A stretch of DNA of 64,000 nucleotides from Branchiostoma belcheri (GCF_001625305.1 NW_017802379.1:6523978-6587977); one strand, 5' to 3'. Shown: positions 36,401-47,626, counted from the stretch's first letter. Notes: generated by a model not told the origin, from the letters alone. Numbers and translations are program-made.

Positions 36401-37041
36401 GGAAGCGGCGCGGCGAGCATCGGCAGCCGGCCGTACTCTGTGACTGTTTCGGGGGAAATCCTCTTTCCCGGCACAAGACGCCGAAATGGGCAGTCTTAGG
36501 AACCTTCTTTAAACAAATCACGGTCTAATTGGTTTCAAAAGCAGCTAGAATAACCGCCTCTTTGTTTGTCCACGGCTGCACACCGTCGGCTAGAAATGGC
36601 AGGAACAACAAACAAACTGTGCCAAACAGTGAAAGTTGATGAAAAACGAAGGCTATTGTGTCTTTTGGAGACGAAGGAAAAGGTGGTGTAACCCTTAAGC
36701 ATAAGGAGGAAATGTTCTTCCAACAGTCTATATTCATCGATACTTGAGGGTAATGTGTCTTTGATAACTGGTTGTACTATGTACAGTGCAATGCGACTGC
36801 ACCAAGGCTCCTTTTATGCAAGTACATATACACTAGGATAGACCTCTTCTCAATGTTCTGAGTAACTTGCACTTAACGTACAGAGAATACCAACGGCTTA
36901 CAATTCATATTTTCCATAAAACCATCCTACGAAATTGAACAGAAAAAAAAAACTCACGGCGTCGACATCTTCTATCTCTTCTGCGGACGTCGCGTCGACG
37001 TTCGCCGAGAACATGACGGCACCGTCCCGTCCCTGAAGCAT
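21460..37041 (-). CDS. SPDEF: SPDEF/PDEF-type ETS transcription factor
   Basis: Sequence-specific nuclear transcription factor. Eight coding exons join in phase: 37041-36958 (tentative first), 24811-24394, 24067-23870, 23605-23546, 23340-23266, 22959-22906, 22594-22505 and 21665-21460, about 394 aa against 335 in human. The third exon encodes a SAM/Pointed domain (about residues 168-233, with [20 protein letters not shown] and [13 protein letters not shown]). The last two encode the ETS domain (from about residue 297), including [11 protein letters not shown] and the DNA-recognition helix [20 protein letters not shown]. The ending [10 protein letters not shown] plus the PNT signature point to SPDEF rather than other PNT-ETS classes. 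The ETS domain sits at the very C-terminus, as in SPDEF. If the distal first exon is wrong, translation could begin at MGAQNN near 24775. Regulation is not visible. Confidence 0.93.
22204..22385. mobile_element. Inverted-repeat element in ETS-gene intron
   Basis: GCCTCCGAGCGGGTGGG at about 22251-22267 is exactly reversed at 22355-22371 (CCCACCCGCTCGGAGGC), with weaker pairing outward. The GC-rich arms stand out against AT-rich surroundings. Exact ends and target duplication could not be set. Confidence 0.6.
23086..23258. repeat. (AATAT)n pentanucleotide array, ~35 units
   Basis: Uninterrupted TAATA units fill about 173 bp of an intron of the ETS gene. On the gene's strand the array begins within ten bases of the splice donor of exon 23340-23266. 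Open frames full of Tyr-Ile-Leu across it are repeat artefacts. Confidence 0.97.
23637..23810 (+). repeat. Dispersed ~270-bp family, partial copy
   Basis: It shows family landmarks GGTAACATTTGC, CATGGTCTAGCC, ACACATTCACATATAT, CAGCCCCTCCAACTCT, CCACTTGCTACATAATGTAA and CCAACACCA. It is closest to the copy at 60325-60596 and lies in an intron of the ETS gene. Confidence 0.75.
31990..32385. mobile_element. Large foldback element, ~180-bp arms
   Basis: Centred near 32187, the sequence folds back over nearly its whole length. GCAGGTGCAGTACGTTCTGC on the left is matched by GCAGAACGTACTGCACCTGC on the right. The pairing continues outward through TATGGACAATACATTACG, the TACGACCTTA blocks, GGAAACTACAG and TTGCAGACGA to AATTTTGGTC. 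A fragment of an arm (GTAATGTATTGTGCATAGGC) also occurs near 51671-51690. Non-coding. Confidence 0.85.
33749..34367 (+). repeat. Three-copy ~207-bp tandem repeat
   Basis: Copies begin with TTTCG near 33749, 33965 and 34164 and share CTACTAAACAAGCAAAC, GTCGTCACAATCTCG, ACACGTCGCATTTGTGAAA and GGTGGAACTCAAATTTCC. The first copy has an extra CATACATGCATACATACG stretch, so its length differs. Confidence 0.9.
35741..36095 (+). mobile_element. tRNA-derived SINE, near full length
   Basis: The 5' head has a tRNA-like A-box region (AGCCTAGCTGTTAGTGCGTT) and a B box GGTTCGATTCC at about 35783-35793, which together would form an internal Pol III promoter. A body of ~270 bp follows, then an A-rich tail with GATGAAATGAAAAATGAATA. 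The tract CTTGTTTCTACTCG after the head is shared with the truncated copy at 62228-62345. Confidence 0.8.
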
Positions 37042-37049
37042 CTGGGCAG

Positions 37050-40000
37050 CTGGGCACTGCTCCTTCTCTCTATTCCTCTCTCTCTCTCTCCTTCCCTCTC
37101 TCTGTCCCCCTCTCTTCTTCTACAGCGGCCAACTTTCCTCAAACCACCTGGGTTCGATTCTTGTTTTTTCCCGTTAGATTTTTAGACGCCAGTCGTTCGC
37201 TGTAAGAAATTGGAGGATGATCGAAAAAAAATTGTGAATTTAGAATTAATCTCTTACTCCAACTATAGGAGTTGCGGTAACGTAGTAAGTTTACGGGAGC
37301 TCACAATCCTCACTCCACGCACGTTTTAAGAGATGCCAGCGGAAATTCCTTCTTTTCTGAACTTCGCAAAGTAGACGTCAATCATTATCGGGGACTTTTG
37401 GCATTGTTCTCGAAGGACCAAACGGCTAATGACACTTCCCCTGTTTTGTTCACCGTGTCCATGGCAACAGTGTCAAGAAGAGGCTGTCCAACTAAAGGGA
37501 GCAACGAACCCATGTGTTTTTGGTTTTCGCAATACGTGATTTTGTGTGATGCAACGAAAAGTCGTCCGAAGAAAAAAAACATCTCACAAAAAAGTTGTTG
37601 ATGGTTTCTTTACCTTTCTCACCCACTTCGACAGGTCTGGATCACTCCAGCCGGCAACTGAGCAAACACACTCGGGCCGAGATTTTTGTACCCCCCTTTT
37701 TTGTCGGACGAGAGTCGACATTTGCGTTGACAGAGTTTCGGGATTTTGAGCACAAAACTGTGTGTTCTGTCTCAACTCCGTTGCCCAACACCCGTAAAGA
37801 TAGCCAGGCGACGCAAACACTTTGATGACAATCACAATGACAACTAGAGATACGACGGATAAAAAATGGGAAGTGCAGGGGTAACTCTTGACAAACTGGA
37901 CTCATTGTTGCGACCCTAGTAAGCGGTTTATTTCTCTCTCCCCCGGTTGAGGTTGGACCCCTCAGGCCCTGTACAAGAGTGCTACAGAAGTGTCCCGCCG
38001 ACATTTTTTCGGCCGGTGGCCCCTCTGATGTGGTGCTGCGCTATGTGCTCTTGAGCAATTAATAGCGTGTAGACCGTGTTGTTTTACGTGCTTCAAACGG
38101 ATACACAATTTTGATAGCTTGTGTAAATTGTGAAGGGGCTCAAAAATGGCGGGCGTAAGCATGTTTTGTGGCGCGTTTCTAATGACAACAAATACAAGGA
38201 CACTGTTGAATTTTATCATAACTGATTCCATATCAAATTCAATGTACATGGTCGAGTAACTGCGTAAGTGGTAGGTCAAGATAACGACATAAAGACTGGT
38301 CTGAAGTTATATAATTTCTATCTGCGAAGCGAAATTAATAACACCAACTTTGGGATAACTTTGAACGAAATACATCACAATTTAGGGGAAGATCTTTTTT
38401 CGCATGGAAAACATTTGAGCGAATTTTACGCAGTGCATTCGACATATATTCTCATATTTACTCCTTTTGATATTTGCAAATCACTTTTTTGTGGAAAAAC
38501 TGGAAAGGAAGTATAAGTTGCCTGCTACGACACAACTATGAATAATCAAATCGATTCAGAATCCACATGAGGAACTGAATTAGCACAGCAAATTTTCCTT
38601 GAACAAAAATACTAGGACAACCACCACATTTTGACGCCTTTTTTCCCCAGAAAGAATCAGTTTTCAACCATTTAAATAAAGTCAGCTTTTCACCCCATGC
38701 AAGCACTCTACGACGTTTTGAATTTTCCCCCTTCCAATTGTTTCACTCTGTCCAGATTATATGAACGTTTGACAGATATCAAGGTGAATATAGGAAATTT
38801 CAGCGTATTCCAAAACACCAAACTCTTCTAAAATCATGCTACTCCAGGATTTGAAAAATAGTAATAGATTTGCAAAATAGAACGTACCTCACGAGATGCA
38901 AATTGCGTTGAACAATGACTGTCAAGATGACAAAAATGAGAATGTTTGAGAAAAAAAAACAACTTTTCCTTGGTCCCCAGTCTGTCAGCCCTGTCTTGTG
39001 ACGTGTACTATCCCCTGACCAAGTCGCACCAGTAGTCAGCCAAAATGATCTAATTCGGCGGAAAGTTTTGTTTTTCTTTTTGTTGTGAAGAAAACAATAA
39101 GGAAGGTCCATTTTTGCACAGGGGAGTAGTTCGTTCGTTCATTACAAGTGCTAACTTACCCTTTATTACATTTCACAACCTTAAAAAAGCCCCTAATACT
39201 TATCAATCGTGAAATATCTTGATCACTAAGTTCGAGATACCTGATAGATATTCTGATAATAAAAACTTACAAAGCTTAAGTACAGGTTATCAACTAATGT
39301 ACAATATAGTAGACCTCTTAGTCAAACTGACTGAGAACAGAAATCGAAATTTAATTCTTACGTTTAAAAAAATTCATAAAATATCATACATCCATATACT
39401 TGCTCAGCAGATTATCACTATGTAAGGAATGTCCAGTTATACGACATTGTATCGCAAAAGTAGCAGAATTGAGACTGTAATATCGGCTGATGTATTATCC
39501 TGCACACCCCTACATCTCGCCAGAGTTGGTAGCGACCAAGAGGGCGATGTAAACACCCCTTCAAAGCACCTGCTCGGTTCCCTCGTCTCGTGTTCCCCTC
39601 CAGCCCCCCTAACTAAACCCTTGACGACCCAGGTCTATTCAGGTAGCACGCCCGCCCGGGTAGCTTACTGTACAAGTACAATGGACACTTCGCACTACCT
39701 ATACAGACTTAGACATCGGCAAACACATTTAAACTTCTCATGTCTTTTTTGGGGAAAAGCTGATATATAAGGCTGCTGTAACATGACGATTTTTAACAAA
39801 TTGAATTTAGCGGGAAAAACTTCTTATATCTGTTTTTCAACTCTAGAAAATTTTGCAACATTTCAACTTCATCCCAAGGCAGTATTGTTTTTGGGTCGTC
39901 CGTCGGTCTGTCGATTTAGATATCTGTGTGTCTGTGTTTCCGCGATTCCAAATATACACAGTTCAGGGTTGCAATACAGTACGCATTGCTGAGAGGACAG

Positions 40001-41066
40001 GAAGGTTCGCAATGCATTATGGGTATGGGTGTGAAGTCTGCCACTGCTGACATCTTTCACTGCCTTCTTTCACTTTTTATGCAAAAGAAGCTAGTTACAT
40101 CAGAGCATGACAACAATCCCCTAACCGAGACGGGGGGCGCCATAAACTTTATGCAACTTATGATGATCTACTGCTCACCTATATATTGTATAATCACGTG
40201 CTATTCCTGCTGATGAAGTGACGTCACAGAAGCGGTGGAAGACCCGAGTAAGGCTGTAGAAAATTGGGAAAGTCCAATTTTTGTTTTGGGAATTTTAGTT
40301 TAACGAAGGTAAGTTTTGAAAAATCCTTCCCGCACCAGGTGGTGCATAGGGCGGTGCCTATCTCCGGTTCAATAGCCCATGGGCCACACAGTAGTGCAAT
40401 CACGACAGAAGGGGGCTAGTTCACTGGTAGTGGTGTATGTTTAACTCCCATACTATTTCCTGAGTGCTAAGTATGTATCAATTTTAAAGACCCGGTCGGG
40501 GATCGAACTCAAGATATACCGAATGCAAAGCGAGCACTCTACCCACTTGGCCATTTCATCAAGTTCCCAAATTCCTGGCATGACTTGCAGACGACAGGTG
40601 CCCCTACCTGACGCGGCAGCGAGTGGAGCTCTCAGGCCGGTGAGGGGACATGTGGCGGGGCGGGTGATCTCCTCCACGCGGCTGCTCGAGTCGTGAAGTA
40701 CCGGTACCCCGAGGTCGAGATGCGGTCCGTCCACGTGTTACTGTTTCTGAACCACTAGGACTGTATAGATCTGTATATCGGTATAGCCGGTATAACCACC
40801 CTTCGGTATAACACACCAGCTTCGAAGGCAGGTGGCGCGGCGGCAGCTAGCTATATCACACCGAACGACTTGTTACGCTCAATCTTTGCACATTTGATTG
40901 CAGGGGTTGTTTAAAGCTTTCTAGTGATGTTACCCCAACTGTGTTTGGTGGCAATGAGTTCCACTCTACGATAGTTCTTGGAAAATGAGAGTTACATGTA
41001 TTACCACAAAAGCAAAATCTAGCACTGAAATATACTAGTTTATCATCTCACACGTTGACAACATAA
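37050..41066. other. Upstream/intergenic region, no gene recognised
   Basis: It starts with a pyrimidine-rich tract (about 37064-37125), which could be 5' UTR or promoter of the ETS gene. The rest has short unrelated open frames only, plus the SINE fragment at 40487-40560. A GC-rich open frame on the minus strand at 40610-40734 has a possible donor but no ATG or partner exon. Confidence 0.4.
40487..40560 (-). mobile_element. tRNA-like SINE head, minus strand
   Basis: On the minus strand TGGCCAAGTGGGTAGAGTGC resembles an A box and GAGTTCGATCCCC a B box, at tRNA-like spacing. The acceptor-stem pairing of a functional tRNA is not evident, so a SINE head is preferred to a tRNA gene. Confidence 0.6.
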
Positions 41067-41315
41067 GGCCACACCAAGTAAATTTTATGGATGACGTCCT
41101 TTGGAGACTCCAAATCTAATGCGAGAGGGCGAAAAAAAAACAAGAAGGGCCCAAAAAAACAAGATGCCTAGATTAGAAATATACTAAGAGACGACACATG
41201 TTAGGACACAAATTGAATGAGGTGACACAGTGTAAACAAGCAAGAAGTCTTTTATTCATCATCAAAACAGTAATGAATCAGGTGGAACAGCAGTTGTCCC
41301 GTTCTGTTTCTTTCA

Positions 41316-42000
41316 TCACATTTTGCAGACCTGCAGAAACAAAGCATAAAAGGCAAAATTAGTTGCTGATTAACCCTTTGCATGCATTACTACATTTCTA
41401 CCTATGCAAATAGTCTATAGGAGCGTTTGAGAAAGAATATCAATAAAGGTGGAACCAAACAGAATATGTTTAGAGCTATTCTACATAAGTTGCGTAACGT
41501 ATTTAAGTAGGTAACAAATGTATGCCTACCTGACAAACAGGGTTTATTGTCTGGTATGCAGCAGTCTTCTCTGCTGGTATGGGCAGCGTTTCCTCCTCGC
41601 CGCAGTTCCAGCACACCAAAGGCAGCATGGTCTTCATCACCCCTGACTTCAGTCTGGCTGAATAGTAGTACTGTGCTACTGGTGAAGTGCATGTCACTGC
41701 CCTACATGAAACAGGTGGAAAATTATGGAACAATAGTCAATTGTGCTAAAATCCAACTCTTCAGAAAAAACTTCTTTTTTTTTCAACATAGAGGTTTAGG
41801 TTCTATGTTGTAGTTAAATGTACGTCTTTACTGTCCCCAAAGTGCCTTAAATTAAAAGGGTATATTCTGCAACAATCCATATCAAATGTACCTCATTACT
41901 CACCTGTGTTGTTATTGCTACATTGTTGTGTGCTCCCAGTCCCAGCGTAGGCTGGAAACATCCACTCCTGCTGACCTTGTTCTCTTGATGCTTTCATCAT
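41316..42000 (-). CDS. Candidate small spliced gene inside the Harbinger-like element
   Basis: Three pieces join in phase on the minus strand: 42000-41904 (starting MMKASREQG), 41696-41530 and 41330-41316, giving about 92 aa ending CQVCKM. Donors (GTGAGT, GTAGGC) and acceptors are reasonable, and an AATAAA follows on the minus strand (41256-41251). The protein has CWNC near the middle and CQVC at the end, a C-x2-C ... C-x2-C pattern compatible with a small zinc ribbon. I do not recognise the family. An exon-like stretch upstream (from about 42676 to a donor at 42497) would be 5' UTR, since its own 61-residue frame stops at the junction. Whether this is an element gene, a captured host gene or a chance chain cannot be settled by eye. 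Confidence 0.42.
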
Positions 42001-42903
42001 ACCTGCATACATGTGTACATGTGAAAGGAAAAGTAAACCTTATGTTCCTAGTTCACAATAAATGTGTCTTAATGCAATCAAAGAAATTGAAGAGCAGACA
42101 ACGTTACTAAATTGGATATCAAAGCTAAAATGATGGGGAAAAAGAATTCTTTAAAAAAAATTAAAAATCCCCCCCCCCAAAATAGTACTTCAAAAAGAGC
42201 TTTGAGCTTGAATGCGTAGCTATAGATGCCAAAATACCTTAAAAATCCGACTGAAAATTAGCAATTTACTTGCCAAATGTGAACCAAAAATTTAAGAATA
42301 AAAAAAAAACACATATTTTGCCAACATCAAGTATAAATAACCAGAAACGAATAAACGATCATTATCCATGCAAAATACCTGCGAGGAGCCTTGATACATG
42401 TAACGTTATGCATTTATTTTATACTCCCCTTCTAGGAATATTTCACCCGTGTTTTTTTCCGTACAAGGTATTCGATTCAAAACAGACTTTTCATACCTCA
42501 AAAGCAGTCTTAGCCCTGGGAACAGCTTCAGTCGTAGAAGCTGTCTTGTCGATCACCATACGGATGAAACACCACATCAAATGCCTTCCGACCTTCTCGT
42601 CATAATTTTGCAGAAGAATTGCACTGTGTAGCTGATCTTGACAAAACTTGCTTGAAATTGTATGGTCGAAACTCACTCGCCGCTACAAGTCTGTCGTACA
42701 GTTACGCGAAAGTTAGCTCTCCCTGGCCTACATCGAGCACGTACCAGTCAACAACAACGTTTCCACACGCTTTTACGACCTAACGCTCACATACTTAGCG
42801 ACCAAGGGTGGTGAGCCCACCATCTTGCTTCTTTGAACTGTGGCGCGCGGACTCTTGTGCGCACGTACACCATCGTTTTGCGGCACATGTGCTCTTTACC
42901 CAT

Positions 42904-44020
42904 TTCGCGTTAGCCTGAGGCTATTGACAGGATCGTCCTGTCAACAGCAGGAAATACTGCACTGCTGACAGGATCGTCCTGTCAATAGCAGAAAATACTG
43001 CACTGCTGACAGGACGTATCCTGTCAATAGCAGAAAATATTGCACTGCTGACAGGACGTATCCTGTCAATAACAGGAAATACTGCATTGCTGACAGGATC
43101 GTCCTGTCAGCAGTGCCATTTTTGACACTGTTGACAGGATCGTCCTGTCAGCAGTGCCATTTTTGGCACTATTGACAGGATTTTTTAAATCTTTCCATTT
43201 TTGGGCTCTATTGACATGATTTCTTCTTTGTTTTCATTTGTTTAACCAGTCAGAAGCCATATGCTACAGTACTGCAGATTAGGCGTTTCACGATGGCGCT
43301 AACAGTTATCAATACAGAGTACTCCAGCAGATATATGTCAAAACTAGACATGTTCAAAATATAAATACAAGCGAATTTCATGCATAAGCTGTCTGAAATA
43401 CGAAGGCGGTTACATAAGATGAAGACAATAAAAAAGACAAAAAGAAGTTGATCTCTATCCATTATTTATTCTTTCAACAACTTCGAAATCAAATGGAACA
43501 AATCCAGGAAAGTACCACTGGTGTGGCCGGTTCAGCTAGCCGGCCCGCTAACAACAACAGCCCCCCTGGCGCGCGTATCCAGCTGGCCACCGAATTTTAC
43601 CGGCCCCACTGGGCCCCACAGTACCGGCACGCTGCAGGGCCTGGCACGCTGGTTAGTGTTACTGGGGGGCGGGTTGTTGTGTTGCTGTTAGCACGCCTGG
43701 CGGTTAACCCTGGGTGCCCCAGAGTCCGGCGTTTATTTGGCGATAGATTTCGGGAGAAACCGTATTTGTCCGCTACCATTATCCNNNNNNNNNNNNNNNN
43801 NNNNATTCTACTAATTGAACTAGACGATCCTGTCAGCAGTGCAATATTTCTGCTATTGACAGGACGATCCTGTCAGCAGTGCAGTATTTTCTGCTATTGA
43901 CAGGACGATCCTGTCAGCAGTGCAATATTTTCTGCTATTGACAGGACGATCCTGTCAGCAGTGCAATATTTTCTGCTATTGACAGGACGATCCTGTCAAT
44001 AGCCACAGGCTTCGCGTTAC
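42904..44020. repeat. Inverted arrays of a 41-bp palindromic unit
   Basis: On the left, GACAGGATCGTCCTGTC-type palindromes start at 42926, 42967, 43008, 43050, 43092, 43133 and 43174 (spacing 41-42 bp). Spacers read AATAGCAGAAAATACTGCAC. On the right, cores at 43858, 43899, 43940 and 43981 (plus a partial one near 43824) are separated by the reverse complement of that spacer. The two arrays thus face each other around a GC-rich centre (about 43530-43780). The outer ends also mirror (CGCGTTAGCCTGAGGCTA against TAGCCACAGGCTTCGCG). Non-coding. Confidence 0.88.
43785..43804. other. Assembly gap (20 N)
   Basis: A run of 20 N sits within the inverted palindrome array. Its length is probably a placeholder. 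Confidence 0.98.
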
Positions 44021-44171
44021 GGGTTTCACGTCAATCGGACGATTTGCGGCACTGTCGTGACTCTTTGGTCATAGTTACAGGAAGCGGAATTTCTTGTTTT
44101 TTTTTCTAGGAACAGGCCAGAATCAATGCGCGCGCGGACGTCATCCATAAAATTTACTTGGTGTGGCCTAA

Positions 44172-46335
44172 GCTTCAATGAGCTAAATATAACCCCGTTT
44201 TGTTCGCTCTAGTGTACAGTTCACACATCAGAAGTACAACGGAAGTACTAAGGATTATTAAGCATTTCCATCGGAACTGTAGTGTAGTGTAGTAGGCAAA
44301 CTTTACCTTGATTTTTACACCTGCCTCTACAGGTGTAACCAAGCGTTACACTTCTTACCACACCTGCCGTACACGGTATAGAATAACAGCGTCTACGGAA
44401 GACAAAGGGGGTGTGGAACGGTGAAGTTTTTTTTCGAACGCTCGGACGAGTTGACTTCAAAGCCCGACAGCGCGCGGTACACCGGTGACAAGAACCCTCG
44501 GGCCCACTCCACCACTTGGCCCGCACGCGTCTCTCCCTCTCACCGCTAAATGGTGCATGGAGGACTTAATCATTCTGAACAATGGACAATATCGTCTGAG
44601 TCAGCCGTCCTTAGGATAGATGTGGTGATCTTACAAGTTGTTGTATGGCTTCCGCTTGTTTTGGACGTCTTTTGGGGGCGTTTTTGAAAAACGTTTCTCA
44701 ATGGGTTAACGTTATATTTTTGGCATACTTGGGACATTGTATGTATCGTAATATCTTAAAATTGATGCGTTTTCTAAAAAAAAAGGTACTTTTATATAAA
44801 ATATGTCAAGAAATGGGCAAAATATACACAAAGCCGAAAACGCACATCTATTTGAAGACTAACCGAAAAAAACAAAGCCAGCTTTTTTGGGTTAGTTTTA
44901 GGATGAACGAATCAAAGTGGTTTACGTTATGCATGAGCCCTCAGTCCCGTTTAGGAAACAATGCCACCGCTACCATAACGATATAGCTTTATAGGTTTTC
45001 TGCCAAAGCTTGCTTATATTTAGTCTTGGTTCTTAGCTAACTTTGATTCATGATTCCGCTTTTTTAGTTGCCGTAGATAAAAGGAATGTCATGAAATGCG
45101 TTGGACGAAATCCCCAAAGTGTTGAGTGTGTGTGTTCATGTCGTTATAGTGATTCTCATCACAGAGCTTCAAAAACTAAATATTTTGAGAACTCATCTTG
45201 GATACATCACTAAAGCAACGACATCGCGGCCAACAAATCCATTGTGGCGTTCTACAAAGTGAACACAATTAGAAACGGGTCAGATCATAAACATGTCAAG
45301 TTTCTGTCGCTTTGAAAAGAGAGACCAGTCCAGAATAGGAGTAGTAACATGGTGAAGTATTGCTTATACCATAGTGAAGAGGTTATTTGATACTTGGCAC
45401 CCGGGCAACACGAGGTAACTGTTTTCCTCTTTGGACACATAATACCACAACAAACAGGTTTGAGGGCGTTTCAAAAGGTGCTGGAAAAAGCAGGTTCTTT
45501 TAAAAAGTACTCTACGGCCACGTGCAACATGAATATCGGGTCAGTAAAGTTGTAGGGCAGACGTAACGCTTGATCTGTGTCCTTCGGGAGGTCGGGGTTG
45601 CGTCGGGGTTGTCGGCGCGGCCTCGTGCGACATACTTGCTCCCTGGAGCCGTTTCCAACCGACAAAGACACGCGAGTGAAGTCTCAAATAGAACAACCAA
45701 GAACATCTTCAACAAGCTACAACACACCACAAACTTTCTTAAGAAATACGGAAGCCTGGAAATTTTCCTTCACCTCTTACATCTCTAAGAACATGCAAGA
45801 AAACGTCTTGAGAATTTCATCCTAAAGGCTTAAGCAAGGAATACCACTAATGACACACATAAAGGGATATTAATATTGTTCCGATACCTGATTATGTTGG
45901 CACACACAACATACTAATGTGACCGATACGGGCCCAATATGTATACAGCTGGCCAATCATTCTAATAAAGATAAGCATCAGTCTGGTAGGAAGTGTTCCT
46001 GTGAAGCGGTAGGGGGGAGGGGATTAGGGGGTTATATCAACGGAGGAATTGTGGCGGGTAATATGGTAGTTGCTGGACAGCACATACATGTATATATCCA
46101 AACCTCCCAGAGTCCACACCTGGTCTGGTCCAACTTCCCTGCTTTTAGTAAGGCGTAGGAAGAAATATTGTGTTTCCGTTTTTTTTCTATTTCAACATTT
46201 ATCACACAAGACATGGCGACGGCACACTCAAGCTTTTTCAACTTAATTTTATGCCGACACCAACGCAGACAAACGCACGGACAACAGACATGCTCATTTT
46301 CACTCGAGTAAAGTGAGGAAATTCGTATAATGTGC
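44172..46335. other. Intergenic, no gene recognised
   Basis: Open frames are short, overlapping on both strands and without domain resemblance. No RNA gene or element ends were recognised. Confidence 0.4.
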
Positions 46336-46339
46336 CTTT

Positions 46340-46436
46340 TAAGGGCACAGGATCGGTGGCATGGCAGGATTAGAACTCGGGACCTTTTGGTTCCGAGCCA
46401 AACGCTCTGTCTGGGGTCGACCAGTTGCAAGGCCAT
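46340..46436 (-). mobile_element. tRNA-like SINE fragment, minus strand
   Basis: The minus strand reads a tRNA-like head: GTTTGGCTCGGAACCAAAAG, then a B-box-like GAGTTCTAATCC. The body is not clearly visible. A decayed tRNA pseudogene is the alternative. Confidence 0.45.
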
Positions 46437-46439
46437 AAA

Positions 46440-47355
46440 ATTTACGATCTAACATCTATAAGGATTTCAAACCCTCTGAAACGTCACTTTATGCATATTT
46501 ACTTTGTAGTACAGAAGCAATTTTTATTGAGAAAATCGGGTGAAATTTCATCCCTTCTCACAAACAGACTCAGGTCCTGATATTAGTTTTCCTAGGTCTA
46601 TATATGTTGTAGCTGTAACAGTCTGATTTACTTTGGCAAGCACTTTAATGATAAATTAAAGTAGGACTAATAAAAAGGAATTCCCTCTAAATTGCATTGA
46701 CAACAGTTAGGTGATAACATGATATCTCTTTTATCATGATAAATATGCCTTTCATGACAGAAGCGAGTCTGCATACAGTAGTTTAATGACTAGATTGTGT
46801 TGACTTCACAACTATTTTGCATTGAATAAAGGTTATTCAAGAAGAGTATTATATAATGAAAAAGAGGGTACTTGAAACAATAAAAAAAGTACTGAGGAAA
46901 ATATGGGGTAATATTATTAGATTATACATAGTTTATTACCTATATAATCAATGTAATAAAAGTCTAAGTTTTTTGTTCTTATCAGCAAGCTGAATTTGTT
47001 ACATATATACTTCAATTGTCTGAAATATTTAAAAAGCATTAATATCATTTTGCAACAAATCTGTATCCTTATAAGTTAGGGTCTCATTTGCCAGTCTTCC
47101 TGTGCCATTTGATATAATGATTAAATAAGCACCTTTTATGGCTGCATATCCAATAAAAAAAGTTTTCTGGAGAGGTTTTGTCTTCTATCACAATAAAATA
47201 TCCCCAAAATCTAATGGATATATTGATATTTATAGCATTCATAACTGCAATTGGCAAGATTCCTATGTTTGGCTCTCATAGGTTTTCTGTTTCTTTTAAA
47301 TGGTTCTCCCAAGTTTTGTGTCATTAGCAACAAAATCTGACCCAGGAAAGGCACT
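46440..47355. other. AT-rich intergenic
   Basis: Very AT-rich with no exon or repeat family recognised. It is downstream of the carotenoid oxygenase gene. Confidence 0.45.
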
Positions 47356-47359
47356 GTTA

Positions 47360-47560
47360 GGCCACACCAACTTTTAATCAAACCACTGCATTGATAGATG
47401 GAAAAACTGTTAAAACTCTGACGAGAAGGGGCTTCTTTCAACTGTTGGGGCCCAAATTTGAGTATTTTGGAGTTGATCCAAGGCTGAAATGTTTTTTTTT
47501 TCAAATCAGAAAAAATGAAGCGGGCAAATCCGTGATCCAACATATTAAATTGGTGTGGCC
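47360..47560. mobile_element. Small Harbinger-like MITE 3' of the oxygenase gene
   Basis: The ends GGCCACACCAA and TTGGTGTGGCC are inverted repeats matching the termini of the 41067-44168 element. Flanks are TTA on the left and TTG on the right, a near-match to the 3-bp TWA duplication. It lies about 70 bp beyond the stop codon at 47627, so it probably forms part of the 3' UTR. Confidence 0.7.
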
Positions 47561-47626
47561 TTGTGGCTCTGAACAGTTTAACTGAAGTTGAACAGTTGAT
47601 TACAGTTGTTACAGACTGTAGCCAGT

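Larger units (their letters stand above)
24812..36957. other. Putative ~12-kb first intron of the ETS gene
   Basis: No gene was recognised on either strand across this span. It holds the foldback element at 31990-32385, the three-copy tandem repeat at 33749-34367, the SINE at 35741-36095 and small hairpins (28699-28735; about 31548-31592). If the distal first exon is correct this is intronic and a likely home for enhancers. Otherwise it is upstream intergenic sequence. Confidence 0.45.
41067..44168. mobile_element. 3.1-kb Harbinger-like element with TAA target duplication
   Basis: The termini GGCCACACCAAGTAAATTTT (continuing ATGGATGACGTCC) are exact inverted repeats of ~33 bp. They are flanked by TAA on both sides (41064-41066 and 44169-44171), the 3-bp TWA duplication of PIF/Harbinger elements. 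The left subterminal region (CTCCAAATCTAATGCGAG and ACAAG motifs) and the distinct right subterminal region both match the corresponding ends of the small element at 18154-18566. This supports one unit rather than two solo insertions. Inside are a spliced minus-strand gene candidate (41251-42680), a foldback palindrome array (42904-44020) and a 20-N gap of unknown true size. No DDE transposase motif was recognised in the visible sequence. Confidence 0.8.

Noticed and set aside
40610..40734. GC-rich minus-strand frame with a possible GTAGGG donor
   Set aside because: No ATG, no convincing acceptor and no partner exon in phase; kept only as a note.
42904..44020. 41-bp palindromic units as a CRISPR array
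   Set aside because: Inter-palindrome segments are not unique spacers but copies of one sequence, and the arrays are mutually inverted.
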